A stretch of DNA of 25,196 nt from Udaeobacter sp046731855 (GTDB taxonomy: Bacteria; Verrucomicrobiota; Verrucomicrobiia; Chthoniobacterales; UBA10450). The DNA is taken from contig JBKPLX010000097.1 in the NCBI GenBank assembly GCA_046731855.1, positions 1-25,196 of the forward strand. The letters are read 5' to 3'. The notes beneath the pieces are model-generated. The model did no database searches, was not told the DNA's origin, and was given only the letters and a program-made list of their open reading frames with translations. Positions 23,846 through 25,196 of the stretch are shown here, in pieces (the first letter of the stretch is position 1; the number at the start of each line of letters is the position of its first letter). The position numbers and the translations under genes are program-made.

Positions 23846-25196
23846 TTAGTCTGGTGGAGTAGGACGCGGTCGCGGAGTGGGCCGCGGCCGAGGGGTTACT
23901 CGAGGCGTAGCAGAAGGCGTTGCGGTTGGCGTCGGCGTTGGAGTTGGCCCTGATCCGGTTCTTCTGAGAATCGTCCCGATGTCGCCAACGACAGTACCCG
24001 TGTTAGCATCTGCAAAGGACACATCGTACAAAATATTGAAGGTGCCGCTGGCTTCTCCGACCCAGTTACTTCCTCCATCTGTTGTCCTGACGATCGTGCC
24101 TCCTTCACCAACGGCGGTCCCATTATTTGCATCAGAAAATGAAACGTCCCACAAGTGGTCAGTTGTTGCGCTATTTTGAGGCCCCCAATGGCTGCCGGCA
24201 TCGGTGGTTTTGAGAATAGTACCGCTATTCCCAACTACTGTGCCGACGTTAGCATTTTGAAACGCAACTCCGTGAAGAGGAACTGCAGTCCCACTGGTTT
24301 GCGGATCCCAGCTGGTTCCTCCGTTAGTTGTTCTTAAGATTGTTCCACTCGCGCCAACGGCAGTCCCGGTATTCGAGTCACTGAACGAAACTCCAAACAG
24401 GAAATTTGTGGTGCCGCTTATTTGCGTGTCCCAATTACTGCCTCCATTTGTCGTCTTGAGGATAGTACCTTCTGCCCCAACCGCAGCCCCTGTATTTGCA
24501 TCTATAAAAGAAACTCCAAATAGAAGATTGGTAGTTCCGCTTATTTGGCTATCCCACCCATTTCCTCCATTGGTTGTTCTAAGAATAATACCTCCTTCGC
24601 CAACTGCAGTTCCTGTGTTCGCATCAGTAAAAACAACCTCGTTAAGTTGATTAATTGTTCCGCTTGTCTGGCTAATCCAGGTACTTCCAGCGTCTGTCGT
24701 TCTAAGAATTGTTCCAGAGGCCCCGACAGCCGTACCTGTATTTAAATCAGTGAATGACACTCCGAAAAGTGCCTGAGTTGTACCACGTGTTTGGGTGGTC
24801 CAGTTAGATCCCCCATCAGTCGTTGTGAGAATTTCTCCCGCAAAACCGACTATGATACCGTTGTCAGCGTCTACAAAAGAAACCCCGTAAAGTATTTGTA
24901 AGCTACCGCTTGTCTGACTGGTCCAATTGTTCCCTCCATTTGTTGTTCGCAGTATTAAACCGACAGGACCAATAGCCGTTCCGGTATTAGCATCTGTGAA
25001 AGAAACATCGTGAAGGTCAGAGGGGATTGGACTGGTCTGATCGAACCAATGGCTCCCACCATCCGTCGTCCTGAGAATGGTGCTGTTTGATCCAACAATA
25101 GTGCCCGTATTGACATCCGTGAAAGAAACTCCGTTAAGGTTATTTATCGTGTCACTTGTTTGACTAACCCAGTTGGTTCCCGCATTTGTGGTTCTG
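23846..25196 (-). CDS. YCF48-like beta-propeller protein, N-terminus beyond window
   Basis: The frame is open from the stop at 23846 to the right edge, giving 450 codons without a start, so this is the C-terminal part of a longer gene; a GTG at 24760 is an internal Val of a blade. It encodes the end of one blade at the edge, nine full 41-residue blades, and a final blade that ends at TILRRT without its outer strand, as in both paralogues. The last 34 residues are a Thr-Pro linker ending RPRPTPRPRPTPPD, almost identical to the tail of the 19578 gene. If it also has 14 blades, about three and a half blades plus a signal peptide lie beyond 25196. Confidence 0.85.
   Translation of the reverse strand, partial: RTTNAGTNWVSQTSDTINNLNGVSFTDVNTGTIVGSNSTILRTTDGGSHWFDQTSPIPSDLHDVSFTDANTGTAIGPVGLILRTTNGGNNWTSQTSGSLQILYGVSFVDADNGIIVGFAGEILTTTDGGSNWTTQTRGTTQALFGVSFTDLNTGTAVGASGTILRTTDAGSTWISQTSGTINQLNEVVFTDANTGTAVGEGGIILRTTNGGNGWDSQISGTTNLLFGVSFIDANTGAAVGAEGTILKTTNGGSNWDTQISGTTNFLFGVSFSDSNTGTAVGASGTILRTTNGGTSWDPQTSGTAVPLHGVAFQNANVGTVVGNSGTILKTTDAGSHWGPQNSATTDHLWDVSFSDANNGTAVGEGGTIVRTTDGGSNWVGEASGTFNILYDVSFADANTGTVVGDIGTILRRTGSGPTPTPTPTATPSATPRVTPRPRPTPRPRPTPPD
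23951..25196 (-). repeat. Tandem 123-base blade repeats, continuing past the window
   Basis: About ten and a half units of 123 bases are visible, with no insertions in the full units. Regularity is higher than in the other two arrays, which suggests the most recent amplification. Confidence 0.8.

Noticed and set aside
24755..24760. GTG at 24760 as a gene start for a 304-residue protein
   Set aside because: It lies in the middle of a blade repeat (V of GVSF), and the frame remains open with further perfect blades to the window edge.
19713..25196. CRISPR-like array of regularly spaced repeats
   Set aside because: Periodicity is 123 bases, the units are translated in frame as propeller blades, there are no constant short repeats with unique spacers, and no cas genes are present.
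1..25196. tRNA, rRNA, phage or transposase genes
   Set aside because: No cloverleaf with conserved tRNA bases, no rRNA-like segment and no transposase or integrase motif was seen on either strand by eye; a dedicated RNA search was not possible.

Overview
The window looks like a chromosomal segment of a soil-type Verrucomicrobiota bacterium, most like the Chthoniobacterales/Udaeobacter group. That placement is inferred from the gene mix, from secreted proteins with Thr/Pro/Arg-rich C-terminal tails, and from several families of intergenic word-repeats; no marker gene proves it. There are 16 intact or edge-truncated protein genes plus one frameshifted gene. I see no rRNA, tRNA, CRISPR array, phage or transposase gene. 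No gene-free gap exceeds 300 bases.

Region 1 (1-4484) is short-chain acid metabolism. A leftward prpD-prpB pair (2-methylcitrate dehydratase, 2-methylisocitrate lyase) is divergent from an acetyl/propionyl-type acyl-CoA synthetase. The three fit propionate activation and the methylcitrate cycle, although methylcitrate synthase is not in the window. Region 2 (4496-8890) holds an Mth938-like protein, a KimA-like potassium/APC permease, a metallo-beta-lactamase-fold hydrolase and a CapA-like phosphoesterase. Region 3 (8980-11345) is a divergent trehalose locus, otsB and otsA, separated by a 107-base spacer that is mostly one large inverted repeat. Region 4 (11475-14404) is an RNA-repair cluster: rtcB (RNA ligase), a CobW/COG0523 GTPase and archease.

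Region 5 (14408-25196) is entirely leftward and devoted to the cell envelope. Reading in the direction of transcription, it has three long YCF48-like beta-propeller proteins made of 41-residue repeats (the first cut by the window edge), a beta-sandwich secreted protein, two paralogous cupredoxins (the second fused to a propeller domain and carrying two frameshifts), and an HtrA/DegP-type protease. Every member except HtrA ends in the same kind of tail: a Thr-Pro linker followed by an Arg-Pro-Thr-Pro block that stops within 0-6 residues of the stop codon. The five with a visible N-terminus also have a signal peptide. This repeated C-terminal block is the strongest candidate here for an undescribed system, possibly a C-terminal sorting or wall-association signal.

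Intergenic DNA is unusually structured. At least four families of short inverted or word-type repeats occupy the gaps, two of them running into the 3' ends of otsB and otsA. The two cupredoxin genes share a 5' leader with a hairpin at the same distance from the start codon and a compensatory base-pair change.
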